DNA from: Streptomyces sp. WMMC500
Lineage (GTDB): Bacteria; Actinomycetota; Actinomycetes; Streptomycetales; Streptomycetaceae
Length of the DNA stretch: 64,000 bases
Direction: 5' to 3'
NCBI RefSeq assembly: GCF_027497195.1
Contig: NZ_CP114905.1
Coordinates: 620,001 to 684,000, forward strand
Shown: positions 54,828 through 63,787 of the stretch, in pieces
How positions within the stretch are numbered: position 1 is the stretch's first letter
How the letters are laid out: every line of letters begins with the position of its first letter
Notes under the pieces: model-generated
The model's input: the letters and a program-made list of their open reading frames with translations, nothing else
Told to the model about the DNA's origin: nothing
Databases searched by the model: none
Program-made: the position numbers and the translations under genes

Positions 54828-55661
54828 TCAGCCCTTGACCGCACCGGTGGCGAAGCCGGCGGCGACGCGGCGCTGGAGGACGAGGAAGAGCACCAGCGCA
54901 GGCAGCGCGAAGAGCGTCGCGGCGGCCATGGTGGCGCCCCAGTCGGTGCCGAAGGTGTTGCTGAACGAGGAGAGCCAGACCGGCAGCGTCCGGTCGTCCT
55001 GGTCGTTGACGATGAGCATGTTGGCGAAGGCGAACTCGTTCCAGGCGGTGATGAAGCCGAAGAGCGAGGTCGCCAGCAGCCCGGGGGCGAGCAGCGGGAA
55101 CGTCACGCGGCGGAAGGCCCCGGCCCGCGTGCAGCCGTCGACCTGCGCCGCCTCCTCCAGCTCGACGGGCACGCCGGCGAGGAACCCGCGCAGCACGATG
55201 ACGGTGAAGGGCAGCGTGACCATGAAGTAGACGAGGGTGAGCATCGACAGCCGGTCGAGCATGCCGGCGTCGCGGGCGATCACGTAGACGGGGATGAGCA
55301 TCGCCTCCCAGGGCGCCATCTGGGCGACGAAGACCATCAGCACGAAGGCGCGCCGGCCGCGCCACCGCATGCGGGCGACGGCGAAGGCGGCGCCGAGCGC
55401 GACGAGCAGCGAGAGCAGCACGGCGCTCCCGGTCACCAGCAGGCTGTTGCGCCAGAACCGGCCGAAGCCGTCGGCGTGGACGGCGGTGCGGAAGTGCTCC
55501 AGGGTGAGGTCGGTGGGCAGGAAGACCGGTGTCGCGGCGGTGATGTCGGCGGTGGGCTTGAAGGCGGTGACCGCCATCCAGTAGACGGGGAAGAGGGTGA
55601 CCGCGAACACCGCCAGTGCGGTCAGGTTGAGCGGCAGCCGGCGCAGCTTCGCATGCCTCAC
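54828..55661 (-). CDS. Sugar ABC transporter permease (MalG type)
   Basis: 277 residues with six spans and the EAA loop EEAAQVDGCTRAGAFRRVTFPLLAPG that docks the ATPase. It starts one base after the MalF-type stop (GTG 55661). With the partner permease it forms the channel for oligosaccharides. Confidence 0.93.
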   Translation of the reverse strand: MRHAKLRRLPLNLTALAVFAVTLFPVYWMAVTAFKPTADITAATPVFLPTDLTLEHFRTAVHADGFGRFWRNSLLVTGSAVLLSLLVALGAAFAVARMRWRGRRAFVLMVFVAQMAPWEAMLIPVYVIARDAGMLDRLSMLTLVYFMVTLPFTVIVLRGFLAGVPVELEEAAQVDGCTRAGAFRRVTFPLLAPGLLATSLFGFITAWNEFAFANMLIVNDQDDRTLPVWLSSFSNTFGTDWGATMAAATLFALPALVLFLVLQRRVAAGFATGAVKG

Positions 55662-55662
55662 G

Positions 55663-56634
55663 TCACCGCTCTCCTTCCTGGCGGAACATCTGGCGCAGAT
55701 AGACGAACAGGACGACGGCCAGCAGCGCGACGGTGGTGGTGGACGCGGCGGCCTGCAGGTCGTAGCGGTGCAGGGACTGGGCGACGCGGTAGGCGTAGAC
55801 GGGCAGGGTGGTGGTCGCGTCGTCCGGGCCGCCCTCGCTGATCACCCAGATCTGCGTGAAGCACTTGAAGACCCAGATGACCTCCAGGCACAGCACGAGC
55901 CCGAACACACCGCGCAGCGTCGGCAGGGTGACGGAGCGGAAGAGGCGCCACGCGCCGGCGCCGTCGATGCGGGCGGCCTCGTACAGCTCGGCGGGGACGG
56001 TGACGAGCGCGGAGTACAGCGTGATGGCGACGAACGGCACCGACTGCCAGACGACGAGCAGCACGAGGATGGTGAAGGTGGCGCGGCCGTCGGCGAACCA
56101 CGCGTACTCCTCGTACGACTCGAAGCCGACCGCCGTCAGCGCCCAGTTGACCACCCCGAGCTGCGAGGCGAACAGCCACTGGAAGACGGTGGTGGCCGCG
56201 AGGTGCGGGGTGGCCCAGGCCAGCGCGAGCGCGCTCAGCACCAGCACCCGCAGCACCCGGCCGAGGCGCTGCAACATCAGCGCGACGAGGGTGCCGATCA
56301 CCGTGATCAGGGTGACGTTGACACCGGTCCACACCAGCGTGCGGGCCAGCACCCGCCAGAACTCCCCACCGCCCAATAGCTCGCGGTAGTTGGCCAGGCC
56401 CGCGAAGGAGGCGCCGCCGCGGATCAGCTCGGCCATGCCGAAGTGCTGCACCGAGATGACCAGGTTGCGCAGCAGGGGGTAGGCGAGGAGGAACGCGGCG
56501 CCGAGGACCGTGGGGGCGACGAGCAGGTACGGCCACACCGCCGCGGCGCGTCGGCGTGGGCGGGGCCGGCGGGGCGCCGGTGCGGCGGGCGCGGGGGCCG
56601 GCCGCGGGCGGGCCGCGGAGAGGTGGGTGGTCAT
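55663..56634 (-). CDS. Sugar ABC transporter permease (MalF type)
   Basis: 323 residues. A 30-residue Pro/Arg-rich start, then six spans and the EAA loop ELYEAARIDGAGAWRLFRSVTLPTLRG. It lies 5 bases after the binding-protein gene. No ATPase gene is in the operon, so it probably uses the multi-system ATPase MsiK found elsewhere in streptomycete genomes. Confidence 0.93.
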   Translation of the reverse strand: MTTHLSAARPRPAPAPAAPAPRRPRPRRRAAAVWPYLLVAPTVLGAAFLLAYPLLRNLVISVQHFGMAELIRGGASFAGLANYRELLGGGEFWRVLARTLVWTGVNVTLITVIGTLVALMLQRLGRVLRVLVLSALALAWATPHLAATTVFQWLFASQLGVVNWALTAVGFESYEEYAWFADGRATFTILVLLVVWQSVPFVAITLYSALVTVPAELYEAARIDGAGAWRLFRSVTLPTLRGVFGLVLCLEVIWVFKCFTQIWVISEGGPDDATTTLPVYAYRVAQSLHRYDLQAAASTTTVALLAVVLFVYLRQMFRQEGER

Positions 56635-56639
56635 CGGCG

Positions 56640-57893
56640 TCAGCCGCCCAGCGCCTCGGTGATGTCCGCGGACGCCTGCTCCGCGGCCTCGCGCGGGTCC
56701 TTCCCGGTGAGGACCTGGGTCTGGAACTCCTTGACCGGGTTGTCGGCCTCGACGGCCGCCCACTGCGGCGAGTTGGGCGTGGCGCGGCCGTTGGCCGCCG
56801 CCGCGGCCATGGCGGCGGCGCCGGGGTCGTCATCGAGGACACCGGCGAGGGTGGTCCTGTTGGGGACGTAGCTCATCGTGGTGGCGAGCTTCTTCTGCCA
56901 TCTGTCGCCGGTGAGCAGCCGGACGAAGTCGTACGCCTCGTCGGGGCTGTCCGACGCCTCGGGGATGATGAGGTCGGAGCCGCCGGTGAAGACGGCGCCG
57001 GGCTCGGCGGCGGTCTTGCCGGGGACGGGGAAGAAGTCGAGTCTGCCCTTCAGTTCGGGGTTGGCCTCCTCGATGAGCTCCGCGGCGCCGGGGACGGCGA
57101 CGACCTGGGCGACGTCGCCGCCGGCGACGATGCCCACCTGCGGCGGCTCGGCCTCGTCGGAGTCCTTGGGCCCCTCCCCCAGGGCCTGGAGCCGGCGGTA
57201 GTAGTCCATGGCGGCCAGCGCCTCGGGGGTGTCGAGCGCGCCCTTCCACGTCTCCCCGTCCCGGACGGCGAGGTCGCCGCCCTCGTCCCAGATGAGGCCG
57301 GCGAGCAGGTACCAGTTCTGGCCGGGGAGGTAGATGCCCTGGACGCCGTCCCTGTTCAGCCGCTCGGTGACGTCGAGCCACTGCGCGCGGGTCTTCGGCG
57401 GCTCCTCGATCCCGGCCTTCTCGAAGAGGTCGGTGCGGTAGATGACGACGCGGTTGGCGGCGTAGTACGGGATGCCGTACTGGCGTCCGTCGATCCGGCC
57501 CGGCCCGGCGAGGCCCGGGAGCCAGTCGGCGCCGTGCAGTTCGCCGGTCTTGTCGGTGAGGTCCCGCACGCCGCCGCTGGCCGCGTACTGCGCGACCTGG
57601 GTGTTGCCGACCTCGATGACGTCCGGCGCGTCGCCGGAGGCGAGTGCGGCGGTGACCTTCTCGCCGATGCCGTTCCACTCCTGGATCTGGATGCGGACGT
57701 CGGCGCCGGGGTGGCGCTTCTCGTAGTCGGCCGCGACGGCGTCCGAGAACTCCTCGGTGACGCTGTCGCGCATCAGCCACACGTCGACGCCGACGGTGCC
57801 GGAGGCTCCGTCCGGGTCGCTGCCGCCGCAGCCGGTGAGGCCGGCGGTCGCGGTGAGCAAGGCTGCTCCGGCGAGGAGGCGGTACGTCTTCAT
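56640..57893 (-). CDS. Sugar ABC transporter substrate-binding lipoprotein
   Basis: 417 residues. Lipoprotein signal with LTGC (about residues 20-23), then an extracellular solute-binding family 1 fold (VDVWLMRDSVTEEFSDAVAADYEKRHPGADV; ASGDAPDVIEVGNTQVAQYAASGGV). First gene of the operon importer-permease-permease-GH16. ATG 57893 follows GAGGTGCCC; a GTG two codons upstream is possible. GntR operators lie just before it. Confidence 0.92.
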   Translation of the reverse strand: MKTYRLLAGAALLTATAGLTGCGGSDPDGASGTVGVDVWLMRDSVTEEFSDAVAADYEKRHPGADVRIQIQEWNGIGEKVTAALASGDAPDVIEVGNTQVAQYAASGGVRDLTDKTGELHGADWLPGLAGPGRIDGRQYGIPYYAANRVVIYRTDLFEKAGIEEPPKTRAQWLDVTERLNRDGVQGIYLPGQNWYLLAGLIWDEGGDLAVRDGETWKGALDTPEALAAMDYYRRLQALGEGPKDSDEAEPPQVGIVAGGDVAQVVAVPGAAELIEEANPELKGRLDFFPVPGKTAAEPGAVFTGGSDLIIPEASDSPDEAYDFVRLLTGDRWQKKLATTMSYVPNRTTLAGVLDDDPGAAAMAAAAANGRATPNSPQWAAVEADNPVKEFQTQVLTGKDPREAAEQASADITEALGG

Positions 57894-57927
57894 GGGCACC
57901 TCGGGGGTGGGGACGGACAGGCAGAGT

Positions 57928-57949
57928 TGACCAATTGGTCAGTTGACCA
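57928..57949. promoter_or_regulatory. GntR operator: palindrome plus extra half-site
   Basis: TGACCAATTGGTCA (57928-57941), a perfect 14-bp palindrome, followed by another TTGACCA half-site (57943-57949), 35 bases before the binding-protein ATG. It fits a HutC-subfamily GntR repressor site. Confidence 0.7.
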
Positions 57950-58052
57950 CTGTCGCTGCCGGGTAACGTGGCATAGACCAATGCGGCCGTCAAGAGAGCG
58001 CGGAAACCGGTCTTTTACGGGAAGTCACCCCGGCGTAGAAGCCGACTGGTCC

Positions 58053-58066
58053 GGTGATTGGTCACC
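58053..58066. promoter_or_regulatory. Second GntR-type dyad next to the gntR start
   Basis: GGTGATTGGTCACC has 5-bp GGTGA/TCACC arms and shares ATTGGTCA with the site at 57928. It ends 18 bases before gntR, which suggests autoregulation. Confidence 0.5.
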
Positions 58067-58084
58067 TATGGTAAGGTCGCGACC

Positions 58085-58921
58085 ATGGACGGTGACACCT
58101 CGTCGAGCGTGCTCAAGCGGGAGCGCGTACGCGACCACCTGCTGGAGCTGGTCGAGTCGCGCCGGCCCGGGGACGCCATCCCGTCCGAGCGGGCCCTGTG
58201 CGCGCGGCTCGGCGTCTCCCGTCCCACGCTGCGCGCCGCCGTGGACGAGCTGGTGAACACCGGGCTCCTCGTGCGCGAGCACGGCCGCGGCACGTTCGTC
58301 GCCCCCGCCAAGATCACCCAGGAGCTGGTCTCCGGCGGCCGGCCGGTCACGCTGCCGCAGGCGGCCGGGGCCTGGTCCAGCCGGATCCTGGAGTTCACCC
58401 GGGTGCCCGCGGGCGCCCGCGTCGGCCGCAGGCTGCGTCTCTCACCGGCCGCCGAGATCACGTACGTGGCGCGGCTGCGCATCGTCGACGGGGCGCCGAT
58501 GGCCATCGAGTACCTGCACCTGCCGGCCGGCCTGGTGCCCGACGTGGCGCCGGAGGAGCTGGAGAGCGGCGACTTCTACGCGCATCTGCGCGCGCACCAC
58601 CGGGTGCACGTGCGCGAGGCCGTCCAGTCCATCGAGCCGACGGTGACCAGCGCCGCGGAGTCCCGGCTGCTGGACGTGCCGGAGCTGTCGCCGGCGCTGC
58701 TCTTCGAGCGGCTGACCACGGACACCCGCGGACGGCCCGTGGAGTACGTCCACTCCGTCTACCGCGGCGACCGCTACCGGCTCGTCTCCCGCCTCACCCT
58801 CGGCGCCGCGGCGCCCGGCGGCCCGCCGGACGACGGCACGCACCACCCGGGCATTCCGCCGGGCGAGCTGGGTCAGCGTGCGGCGATCTCCTCGTCGACG
58901 ACGGGCGACGTGCACGCCTGA
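58085..58921 (+). CDS. GntR-family repressor (HutC subfamily)
   Basis: 278 residues. N-terminal GntR winged helix (LLELVESRRPGDAIPSERALCARLGVSRPTLRAAVDELVNTGLLVREHGRGTFV), then a UTRA ligand domain (ARLRIVDGAPMAIEYLHLPAGLVPD; PALLFERLTTDTRGRPVEYVHSVYRGDRYRL). Divergent from the sugar importer operon, which it should repress until a sugar or sugar-phosphate binds. ATG 58085 has AAGG 9 bases upstream. Confidence 0.92.
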   Translation: MDGDTSSSVLKRERVRDHLLELVESRRPGDAIPSERALCARLGVSRPTLRAAVDELVNTGLLVREHGRGTFVAPAKITQELVSGGRPVTLPQAAGAWSSRILEFTRVPAGARVGRRLRLSPAAEITYVARLRIVDGAPMAIEYLHLPAGLVPDVAPEELESGDFYAHLRAHHRVHVREAVQSIEPTVTSAAESRLLDVPELSPALLFERLTTDTRGRPVEYVHSVYRGDRYRLVSRLTLGAAAPGGPPDDGTHHPGIPPGELGQRAAISSSTTGDVHA

Positions 58922-59003
58922 ACCCGCGCCCGCCACGCGGCCGTCGGACCCGCCGCCCGGGTGCGCCCGCGCCGCGCGCCCGCCCGGCTCCTCAGCCCGA
59001 TCC

Positions 59004-59795
59004 TCAGCCCTCGATACTGCCGTCCAGCAGCCCCAGGTCCGGCGGCACCAGCGCCGTCGCCGCCACCAGGTCCGTCAGCAGCCGGTGGTCCGGCCCGCAG
59101 CCCCGCGGATCCGGCGCCGCCGCGTCCCGTGCCGCGGAGGGGTACGCCACATCGCGCGCCAGCCTTCGGCGTACGGCCTCCACCCGGCGGGCGACCTCCG
59201 CCGCGCTCCACCGCTCCCCCGGCCGCAAGAACGCCAGCACCTCCGCCGCCTGCCGGTACGGCAGCGGACGCGGATCCGGCTCGTGACGCAGGTACCGCTG
59301 CCCCAGCACCACCAGCACCAGCCGCTCGTCGTCCGACAGCGCCCACGCCGGCGGCGCCGCTGCGGTGCCGCCCTCCGCACCGCCCGGCCGGCTCACCGGT
59401 TCCGGCCGGACCACGTACAGCTCCACCAGGTGCTCGCGGAAGCCGGAGCCCTTGACGAACACCGGTGTGTAGCCGGGGGGCAGCCGCAGGCGGTCGGAGC
59501 CCGGCGGCAGCAGCCGGCCGTGCGGCAGCCGCAGCGCCTGCTGGCCGGTGTTGCGCAGCGTCCAGCCGCCGTCCAGACACGTCAGCTCGCCGTGCCGCCG
59601 GCTCACCCCCTGATCGCGTCGCCCGACGTGCAACTCGACGTCCCCGCCGGCGCCCTCGTCGCCCGGCCCGCGCCCGAACCGGACCGTGAGCCCGGGCAGT
59701 GGCGCCACCTCGATGCCGTCGGTGGCGGAGCGCGCGTGCAGCGTGCCCGGCTGCGCGGGCGCGACGCCACGGGCCAGGCTGTCGCGCCCGGTCAT
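59004..59795 (-). CDS. FHA-domain protein with C-terminal wHTH-like domain (second copy)
   Basis: 263 residues. Residues about 25-110 are a forkhead-associated fold (phospho-Thr recognition): VRFGRGPG, VSRRHGEL, WTLRNTGQQALRL. Residues about 150-215 form a helical unit (ALSDDERLVLVVLGQRYLRHEPD, LPYRQAAEVLAFL, AAEVARRVEAVRRRLARD), possibly winged-helix. The end VPPDLGLLDGS is shared with its paralogue at 61980. It lies downstream of the Ser/Thr kinase and may bind its phosphorylated targets or the kinase itself. ATG 59795 has GAGG. Confidence 0.8.
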   Translation of the reverse strand: MTGRDSLARGVAPAQPGTLHARSATDGIEVAPLPGLTVRFGRGPGDEGAGGDVELHVGRRDQGVSRRHGELTCLDGGWTLRNTGQQALRLPHGRLLPPGSDRLRLPPGYTPVFVKGSGFREHLVELYVVRPEPVSRPGGAEGGTAAAPPAWALSDDERLVLVVLGQRYLRHEPDPRPLPYRQAAEVLAFLRPGERWSAAEVARRVEAVRRRLARDVAYPSAARDAAAPDPRGCGPDHRLLTDLVAATALVPPDLGLLDGSIEG

Positions 59796-59953
59796 CCGCG
59801 GTGTCCTCGGATACGGTCCATCGCAGGGTCCCCTCGCGGCTGCGGTCGGCTGCTGCCGACCGCCCCACGGTGCTCCCTGCCCCCGGGGACCCCTCCCCGC
59901 CGCCGGTCACAGGCCTCCGCGGACTGTGCGCGCGAGTTGCGGACCCGTGCGCC

Positions 59954-61867
59954 TCAGACCTTCGGCAGCTCCCCGGCGGCCGTCTCGGCGAGCCGGGTGG
60001 CCATCCCGCACAGTTCGTCCGGCGACTCGTCGTCGCCTTCGAGGGTGAGGTAGAGCAGTTCGACGGCCTTCTGGGCGTTCTCGTCGGGGTACTCGCGGTA
60101 TTCGACCCGTACGGTGCAGGTGTCCTCGCCGTCGTACTGCGGGGAGACGACCGCGTCGCGGCCCGCCAGCCGGGTCACCGTGCCGTCCTCGCCGGTGAGC
60201 GGCTGGTCGCGGTCGTAGCGCAGTTGGACCTCTATGTCGCGGGTGGTGCTGTACCAGTCGCAGTCCCAGTTGCCGAAGCCCACGTCGGGGTCGCCCGCGT
60301 CGACGCCGGGGACGATCTCCAGTGCCTGCGCGTCGAGCAGCCGGCAGGCGTCCAGCCACAGCAGTGACACCTCGGCCGCCGGCGGATTGCGGCGCGGGAC
60401 GGTGCGGCCCTCGGCACGCGCCTTGCCCAGCGTCTCGCTGGCGGTCCTGGCGGCGACGTCGGCCATGGCGCACAGGGTGTCGGCGCCGCCGGAGTACCGC
60501 GCGTCGCCGCCGTCGACGTAGATCCAGATGCTGACGTCCCTGTCGCCCTCGTCCGGCAGGACGAGGGCGCGCGCGCACTCGTCGCCCTCCGGCGGCTCCT
60601 CGATGACGCCGATGCCGCCGAAGGTGCGCACGGGCGCCGGTGACTCGGGCGCGGGGCCCGAGTCGAACTCGACCTGGACGTCGATGTGTTCGCCGTCCTC
60701 GCCCTGCGGATAGACCAGGACGTCGCAGCGGTCGAAGTTACCGTAGTCGCGATCCCGCTCCGCGCTCCGGCCGAACCGCGTGAACTCGCCGGGGTCCGTC
60801 AGCGAGCAGGGGTCCATCGTGCGCCGGTCGCCGATGACGGAGCCGGCGGCCGGCTTGGAGTCGTCCGGCGTGTCGGCCGGTTCCCCGCCCGGCCACCACA
60901 ACCAGGCGCCGGCCAGCGCCGCCACCGTCACCAGCGCCGTCCCGGCCACGATGCCCGCCCTCGGGTGCCGGCGCGGCGCGGCGAGAAAGGCGAGCCGTCG
61001 CGCCCGGCTGCGCTGCCCGGCCGCCTCCTCCAGCAGCCGGCGGGCCTCGGCCGCGTCGGGCCGCCGGTCGGCCCGGCGGCGGAGCATCGCCTCCAGCGGC
61101 GCGGCGAGCGGCCCGGTGTCGCGCTCGCGGCGCAGCACACCCTGGCTGACCTTCCACTCGCGCAGGGTGGCGTCGTCCTCCTGGCTGTCCCGGCCGTCCC
61201 GGCTGTCTCCCCCCGCCTGCCCGTCCGCACCCTCGTGCGCGCCGTCGGCCTCGTCGTGGGGCACGCCGGTGACGGCCTTGTAGAGCATCGCCGCGAGCGA
61301 GTACACGTCCGAGCGGGGCACGGGCGAGCCGTTGACGACCTCGGGGGCCGCGTAGTCGGGGGTGTAACTGAGCGGGCGGCCGGGCGAGATGGTCTCGTTG
61401 CTGTTGGTGCGCTGGGCGGAGTCGAAGTCCGTGAGCTTGGGCGTGCCGTCGTCGGTGATGACGACGTTGGCGGGCTTGACGTCGCAGTGCACGACGCCGT
61501 TGGCGTGCAGCGCCCCCAGCGCGGAGGCGATCTGCGCGCCGATCCGCGCCGCCCGCTCCGGCGCCATCCTGGGCTGCTTGTCCAGGCTGCCGCCGGGGAC
61601 GTGCTCCATCACCAGCCAGCAGCCGGCGTCCGGTCCCGTCTCGATGAACTCCACGCCGTAGAGAGTGACCACGTGCGGGTGGGTGGCCTTGGCCTGGGCG
61701 CGGGCCACGCCGAGCAGCCGGGGGCGCTCGGCGATGGCGCCGCCGCGCTTGAGGACGACTCTGCGGCCCAGTTGCTCGTCCGCGGCGAACCACACCTCGC
61801 CGCGGCCCTCGTCATCGATCAGCTCTTCGAGCCGGTAGCGGTCGCCGACAAGCTGACCCACGCGCAC
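59954..61867 (-). CDS. Membrane Ser/Thr protein kinase with atypical motifs
   Basis: 637 residues. Kinase domain about 10-290 with Lys40 (VVLK), catalytic loop HCDVKPANVV (His127-Cys128-Asp129, so not an RD kinase) and DFD (147-149) where DFG is usual; the Gly-rich loop reads DDEGRGEVW. The activation segment ends YAAPEV. One span (about 305-325), then about 310 extracytoplasmic residues with paired Cys (CSLT, CDVL, CAR, CAMA, CRLL, CDW, CTV, CGM). The outside domain may sense a ligand. It sits between two FHA genes. GTG 61867 has AGGAG. Confidence 0.88.
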   Translation of the reverse strand: MRVGQLVGDRYRLEELIDDEGRGEVWFAADEQLGRRVVLKRGGAIAERPRLLGVARAQAKATHPHVVTLYGVEFIETGPDAGCWLVMEHVPGGSLDKQPRMAPERAARIGAQIASALGALHANGVVHCDVKPANVVITDDGTPKLTDFDSAQRTNSNETISPGRPLSYTPDYAAPEVVNGSPVPRSDVYSLAAMLYKAVTGVPHDEADGAHEGADGQAGGDSRDGRDSQEDDATLREWKVSQGVLRRERDTGPLAAPLEAMLRRRADRRPDAAEARRLLEEAAGQRSRARRLAFLAAPRRHPRAGIVAGTALVTVAALAGAWLWWPGGEPADTPDDSKPAAGSVIGDRRTMDPCSLTDPGEFTRFGRSAERDRDYGNFDRCDVLVYPQGEDGEHIDVQVEFDSGPAPESPAPVRTFGGIGVIEEPPEGDECARALVLPDEGDRDVSIWIYVDGGDARYSGGADTLCAMADVAARTASETLGKARAEGRTVPRRNPPAAEVSLLWLDACRLLDAQALEIVPGVDAGDPDVGFGNWDCDWYSTTRDIEVQLRYDRDQPLTGEDGTVTRLAGRDAVVSPQYDGEDTCTVRVEYREYPDENAQKAVELLYLTLEGDDESPDELCGMATRLAETAAGELPKV

Positions 61868-61979
61868 CGCGACTCCTTTCGCCCGTCTGCAGGGCGAAAC
61901 TTATCGGGTACACGCAACGGAGGCACGAGGTCTTCACGACTTCCCCGCCACAGCCCCGCGGAAGGGCCGAAAAGCGCGC

Positions 61980-62750
61980 TCAGCTCGGCAAATCGTCGTC
62001 CAGGAGTTCGAGATCGGGCGGCACCAGGGTCGTGGACTCCACCAGTCCGCGCAGCAGGTTGTGCTTCAGGACGCTGTCGCTGGGGCCGCCGCCGTCGTCG
62101 CCCCGGGTCACCTGGTACGGGAATCCGCCGCGCGCCAGCCGCCGGCGGACGTCCTCGACCTTGTGCTCGATCCGGCGCTTGGTCCACGCGCTGCCGCCGG
62201 GCAGGAAGGCCAGCAGTTCGGCCGCCTGCCGGTACGACAGCGGGTGCGGATCCGACTCGTACTGCAGATACTGCTGTCCGAGGACGACGAGCAGCAGCCG
62301 CTCCTCGTCGCTGAGCGGCCAGCGCTTCGGCGGCAGCGTCTCGGCGCGGTGCCGCGGCACGCGACCGTCCTCGCCGGCGTCCGTGACGTACAGCTCGACC
62401 AGGTGCTCGCGGTGCCCCGAACCCTTGACGAACAGCGGTGTGTAGCCGGGGGCGAGGGGAATCGGCTCGGTGGTCAGGTGCATCAGACGGCCGCGGGGCA
62501 GCCGCACGAGCTGCTGCCCGGTGTTCCGCAGCCACCAGGTGCTGCGCTGGTACGACAGCTCGCCGTGCCGGCGGCTGACGCGCTGGTCGTCCTCGCCGAC
62601 GCACAGGTCGACCTCGTCCTTGTCGCGTCCGAAGCTCACGACGCGCGCGGCACCGGGCGCGACCCGGATGCCGCCGGCGACGCTGCGGGCGTGCAGGGTG
62701 CCGGGCGGCGACGGCGCGGCACCGCGCGCCAGGCTCTCTCGCAGGGTCAT
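61980..62750 (-). CDS. FHA-domain protein with C-terminal wHTH-like domain (first copy)
   Basis: 256 residues, colinear over its whole length with the protein at 59004: same start pattern (SLARGxAPxxPGTLHARS), FHA motifs VSFGRD, VSRRHGEL, WWLRNTGQQLVRL, the shared YTPxFVKGSGxREHLVELYV, the helical unit LSDEERLLLVVLGQQYLQYESDPHPLSYRQAAELLAFL and the VPPDLELLDD end. It precedes the kinase by 112 bases on the same strand. ATG 62750 has GGAGG. Confidence 0.8.
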   Translation of the reverse strand: MTLRESLARGAAPSPPGTLHARSVAGGIRVAPGAARVVSFGRDKDEVDLCVGEDDQRVSRRHGELSYQRSTWWLRNTGQQLVRLPRGRLMHLTTEPIPLAPGYTPLFVKGSGHREHLVELYVTDAGEDGRVPRHRAETLPPKRWPLSDEERLLLVVLGQQYLQYESDPHPLSYRQAAELLAFLPGGSAWTKRRIEHKVEDVRRRLARGGFPYQVTRGDDGGGPSDSVLKHNLLRGLVESTTLVPPDLELLDDDLPS

Positions 62751-62890
62751 CGCCGGCCTCCGGTCGCTCGCTGCGGTACGTGCCCCGCCAGTGTCCCGCG
62801 ACTTCCGGGGACCGGTCCCCGAACGGTGCGACCGGGAAGGAACCCCTGGGTCCAGCCGGGAGTTCGAGCCGGAGAGTCGAGCCGGGGAGT

Positions 62891-63787
62891 TCAGCCGGGC
62901 AGGGCCCGGTGCAGCAGCTCCTGGAGGCGCAGGCCCCGGCGGGCGTCGAGGCCGCCGGAGCGGCCCGCGCGGACGGCCGCGGCGAACTCGCGGCGCAGCA
63001 CGGGCCAGCACTCCTCGTGGTCCAGCCCGGCGGTGTCGTAGACGAGTGCCTCGCCGGGGCCGAACAGCTCGACGCGGGTGTGGGCGGCGGGCAGCCGGAC
63101 GCTGCCGGACAGCGACGCCTGGCTGACGGCGCCGTTTTCGTGCTCGCAGGTCAGCTCGATCCAGCGGCGGGGGTCCCCGGTGCCGCGGACGGCGGCGACG
63201 GGGCCCACGGCGGCGTCGAGGAGGTCGAGCAGGTGCGGGCCGAGGTCGAGCAGGGCGCCGTGCTCCAGCCGCCAGGAGGTGGCGAACTCGCCGCCGAGGA
63301 AGGCGCCGTGCAGATAGCAGGAGCGGGCGCCGCTGACGTCGGCGGCGGCGGCGCGCCGCAGGAAGTCGCGGGTGGCGGGGTGGTACCGCTTGGTGAGCAC
63401 GAGCTGCGAGACCACGCCGTGTTCCGCGACCGCGTCGGCGACGGCGCGGGCGGCGCCGAGGTCGGGCCCGAGCGGCTTCTCCAGCAGCAGCGCCTTGCCC
63501 GCGGCGGCGGCACGTACGGCCAGCCCGGCCTGGACGGCGGGCGGTACGGCGAAGTCGACGGCCTCGCAGCCGTCGAGCAGCTCCGCGAACGAGCCGGCGA
63601 CCGCGGCGCCGTACGGCGCGGCGACCTCGGCGGCGGCCTCGGGGCGGCGGGCCCAGACGGCGGTCAGCTCGGTCTCGGGCCCGGCGGCGAGCATCCGGGC
63701 GTGCATCGCGCGGGCCCAGGGGCCGGCGCCGACGAGCCCGACCCGTACCGGCGTCGCCGCGGGGGGAGTTCGCGCGCCGGCCGTCAT
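62891..63787 (-). CDS. Gfo/Idh/MocA-family oxidoreductase
   Basis: 298 residues: Rossmann start VRVGLVGAGPWARAMHARML, the EKPLG motif (Lys and Pro at the active site) and a C-terminal dimer domain with WRLEHGALLDLGPHLLDLLDAAVG. Probably NAD(P)-dependent oxidation of a sugar or inositol-like compound. ATG overlaps the stop of the ROK gene upstream (ATGA), so the two are co-transcribed. Confidence 0.88.
   Translation of the reverse strand: MTAGARTPPAATPVRVGLVGAGPWARAMHARMLAAGPETELTAVWARRPEAAAEVAAPYGAAVAGSFAELLDGCEAVDFAVPPAVQAGLAVRAAAAGKALLLEKPLGPDLGAARAVADAVAEHGVVSQLVLTKRYHPATRDFLRRAAAADVSGARSCYLHGAFLGGEFATSWRLEHGALLDLGPHLLDLLDAAVGPVAAVRGTGDPRRWIELTCEHENGAVSQASLSGSVRLPAAHTRVELFGPGEALVYDTAGLDHEECWPVLRREFAAAVRAGRSGGLDARRGLRLQELLHRALPG

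Noticed and set aside
57928..57949. DasR site (consensus ACTGGTCTAGACCAST)
   Set aside because: The centre and flanks differ (TGACCAATTGGTCA) and a cognate HutC-type GntR is encoded next door, so a local operator is the better reading.
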